DNA from: Spirogloea muscicola
Taxonomy: Eukaryota > Streptophyta > Zygnematophyceae > Spirogloeales > Spirogloeaceae
Direction: 5' to 3'
DNA: 64,000 nt
NCBI GenBank assembly: GCA_009602725.1
Contig: WELB01000001.1
Coordinates: forward strand, 155,422-219,421
Shown here: piece after piece, positions 62,696 through 64,000 of the stretch
Position numbering within the stretch: position 1 is the stretch's first letter
How the letters are laid out: each line of letters begins with the position of its first letter
Program-made: the position numbers and the translations under genes
Notes under the pieces: model-generated
What the model saw: the letters and a program-made list of their open reading frames with translations, nothing else
Database searches by the model: none
What the model was told of the DNA's origin: nothing

Positions 62696-63834
62696 CCTCG
62701 ATAGCCTTTGAACTCGGCCTGATGAAATTGGAATGCTTGCAGAGCATGATAGGACAACTCTCCATATTGGTAAGACACAAGCATGTCATCTGCACATACC
62801 CACAAGTATCTGAGAAGTACAATCTCGTGTCTTGATGCACATCACATGATGCATCCACTTTGCACACCGTAAGAGTGCCCACTGAAGCCTAGCCAAGTAT
62901 GGGCTATCAAGCTGCTGACCTGCCCATGACACAGCAGAACAGGCATTTCTCCTGCTCGCTTTGCTGATTCTTTGGTAACGTTCAAAGCCCTGCACCATTT
63001 GACACATATTGAGCAGGATGGCTGCACTTTGCATGGTTATGAGCAAGCACTGGCTGTTGGTTTTGTAGCATCTTAAGTGGCAGAACATGCAGACATGCAG
63101 CAGGGTGTAACAACATGGGACCTACTTAACGTTTGGCAACCAACCACTCAGGCACACTGCAGCAGAGATTGGTATTGATGACGCATCAGTGCCATTGCTG
63201 AGAGTGCCAGCTGCTTTCCGAGATGCCAGGTACAGAGACAGTGCTCCACCTTGACTGAATCCTCCAACAGCATATCTCACACCTGCATCACAAGCACAAG
63301 CAGAACAGCATGGCTGCGCTATGCAGTCAGCACTGTCTTCACAACGACCTTGGACATTTGCACCTTCTGCAGGACTTTCTGCAGTACTGCTGAGGCAAAA
63401 AGGCAGAAGGCAAGCTGGGAGGACCTACCTGGAGCTAGAGCTTTCTCTGCCTCAAACAGGCTTGATATGTAGGAGGCAGCAGCATCAAGGCCTTGCACAT
63501 CATCTGGAGAGTCTGCTGATAGACCTCTGATATCAAACCCTTCACCAACAGACAAGTGTCAAGACACAAGTCTGTGTGCTTGTCAAGGCTCAAGGTATTC
63601 AGCAATTCCGGCCTCCTCAATGATAAATGGCAGCTTGCGGCTAAGGTATTGTTGAATTGATACTACTTGAAACTTGCAGTGCAAGAGCCCTAGAGCTGGA
63701 TCGAGTGCAAAAGGTGCACTGCTGTGCATCTTGCAAGGTCATGGTCAAGCTCGAGAGAGCTTACAAGCAGGAGATGGAAAGCCTCCATTTAGTGTCACTG
63801 CGCGAATTGGTGCTGAAGGTATCACCCATTTCAC
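62696..63834 (-). CDS. Acyl-protein thioesterase / carboxylesterase (APT1-like), 5' end beyond the window
   Basis: Minus-strand exons 63834-63765, 63539-63429, 63282-63126 and 62989-62920 join in frame; a fifth ending at 62696 belongs but its acceptor is not settled. Order of motifs: V-K-W-V-I-P-S-A-P-I-R-A-V-T-L-N, W-F-D-I-R-G-L, D-A-A-A-S-Y-I-S-S-L, G-G-F-S-Q-G-G-A-L-S with the catalytic Ser, L-S-G-W-L-P, and M-P-V-L-L-C-H-G ahead of the usual acid residue. These are alpha/beta-hydrolases that remove palmitate from proteins or act on lysophospholipids in the cytosol. The catalytic His near the C-terminus is not placed: the region after 62696 gives H-D-K-Q-L-E-D-I, which could correspond but is not joined. 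The beginning of the protein, up to the P-x-x-x-x-x-x-L-I-xxH-G-x-G region, lies right of 64000. Confidence 0.85.
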
Positions 63835-64000
63835 CTGCAAGAGTAAGGTACACAAGGCAAGCAGACTCTCAAAGGCGATTCCTGCATCGAGCGCAACATA
63901 TTTTGCATAGCACCTCATCACAAGCAAGGCAAAGTAAGTAGCTTAAGCAGCCTACACTGAAGCAGACATGCCACCTAGTGCGTGCTTTAGATATGCAAGA

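Overview
The window reads as nuclear DNA of a green-lineage alga. Genes are cut by many short GT-AG introns, the gene set has plant-like members (a chloroplast-type J-domain protein, a tandem-domain tRNA methyltransferase of the plant TRM140b layout, a plant-like Mini-ribonuclease III, separate organelle-targeting leaders), and GC content is high with a few assembly gaps (224 N at 21700-21923, 48 N at 54368-54415, single N at 4940, 28505 and 55370). I cannot name the species. All exon models below are my own reading of splice sites and reading-frame continuity.

Layout. 1-1.87 kb: repeats and a decayed LINE 3' fragment. 1.87-4.94 kb (minus): a GT61 glycosyltransferase. 4.94-15.6 kb: gene-poor, filled with three short interspersed repeat families (called A, B and C here) and LINE remnants. 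15.7-20.6 kb (plus): a two-domain methyltransferase with a pogo-like DNA transposon in one intron. 20.6-23.7 kb: a gap and a poorly resolved secreted-protein candidate. 24.3-25.9 kb (minus): Mini-III. 26.8-27.6 kb (plus): a 120-residue HMG-box protein with a mitochondrial-like leader. 28-30 kb: a signal-peptide exon (minus). 30.6-34.2 kb: LINE copies, one with a 506-codon open frame. 35.1-38.8 kb (plus): a complete ten-exon cytochrome P450. 40.5-42.5 kb (plus): a C2-domain protein. 43.4-47.1 kb (minus): a complete eleven-exon secreted 5'-nucleotidase. 47.1-54 kb: repeat-rich. 54.3-56.1 kb (plus): J-domain protein. 56.4-61.7 kb (minus): methionine-salvage fusion gene. 62.7-63.8 kb onward (minus): acyl-protein thioesterase running off the right edge.

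The most striking item is the 56.4-61.7 kb gene. Fourteen exons join in frame into one 818-codon chain in which methylthioribose-1-phosphate isomerase (MtnA) is followed by methylthioribose kinase (MtnK). One uninterrupted exon holds both the last residues of the isomerase and the first of the kinase. The two enzymes catalyse consecutive steps of the methionine salvage (Yang) cycle, so the fused product would take methylthioribose to methylthioribulose-1-phosphate on a single polypeptide.

The other genes do not form an obvious pathway with it; this is ordinary eukaryotic gene order with convergent and divergent neighbours. The accessory sequence is dominated by hairpin-bearing short repeats in both orientations, some of which are inserted into LINE 3' ends and so reveal their own boundaries.
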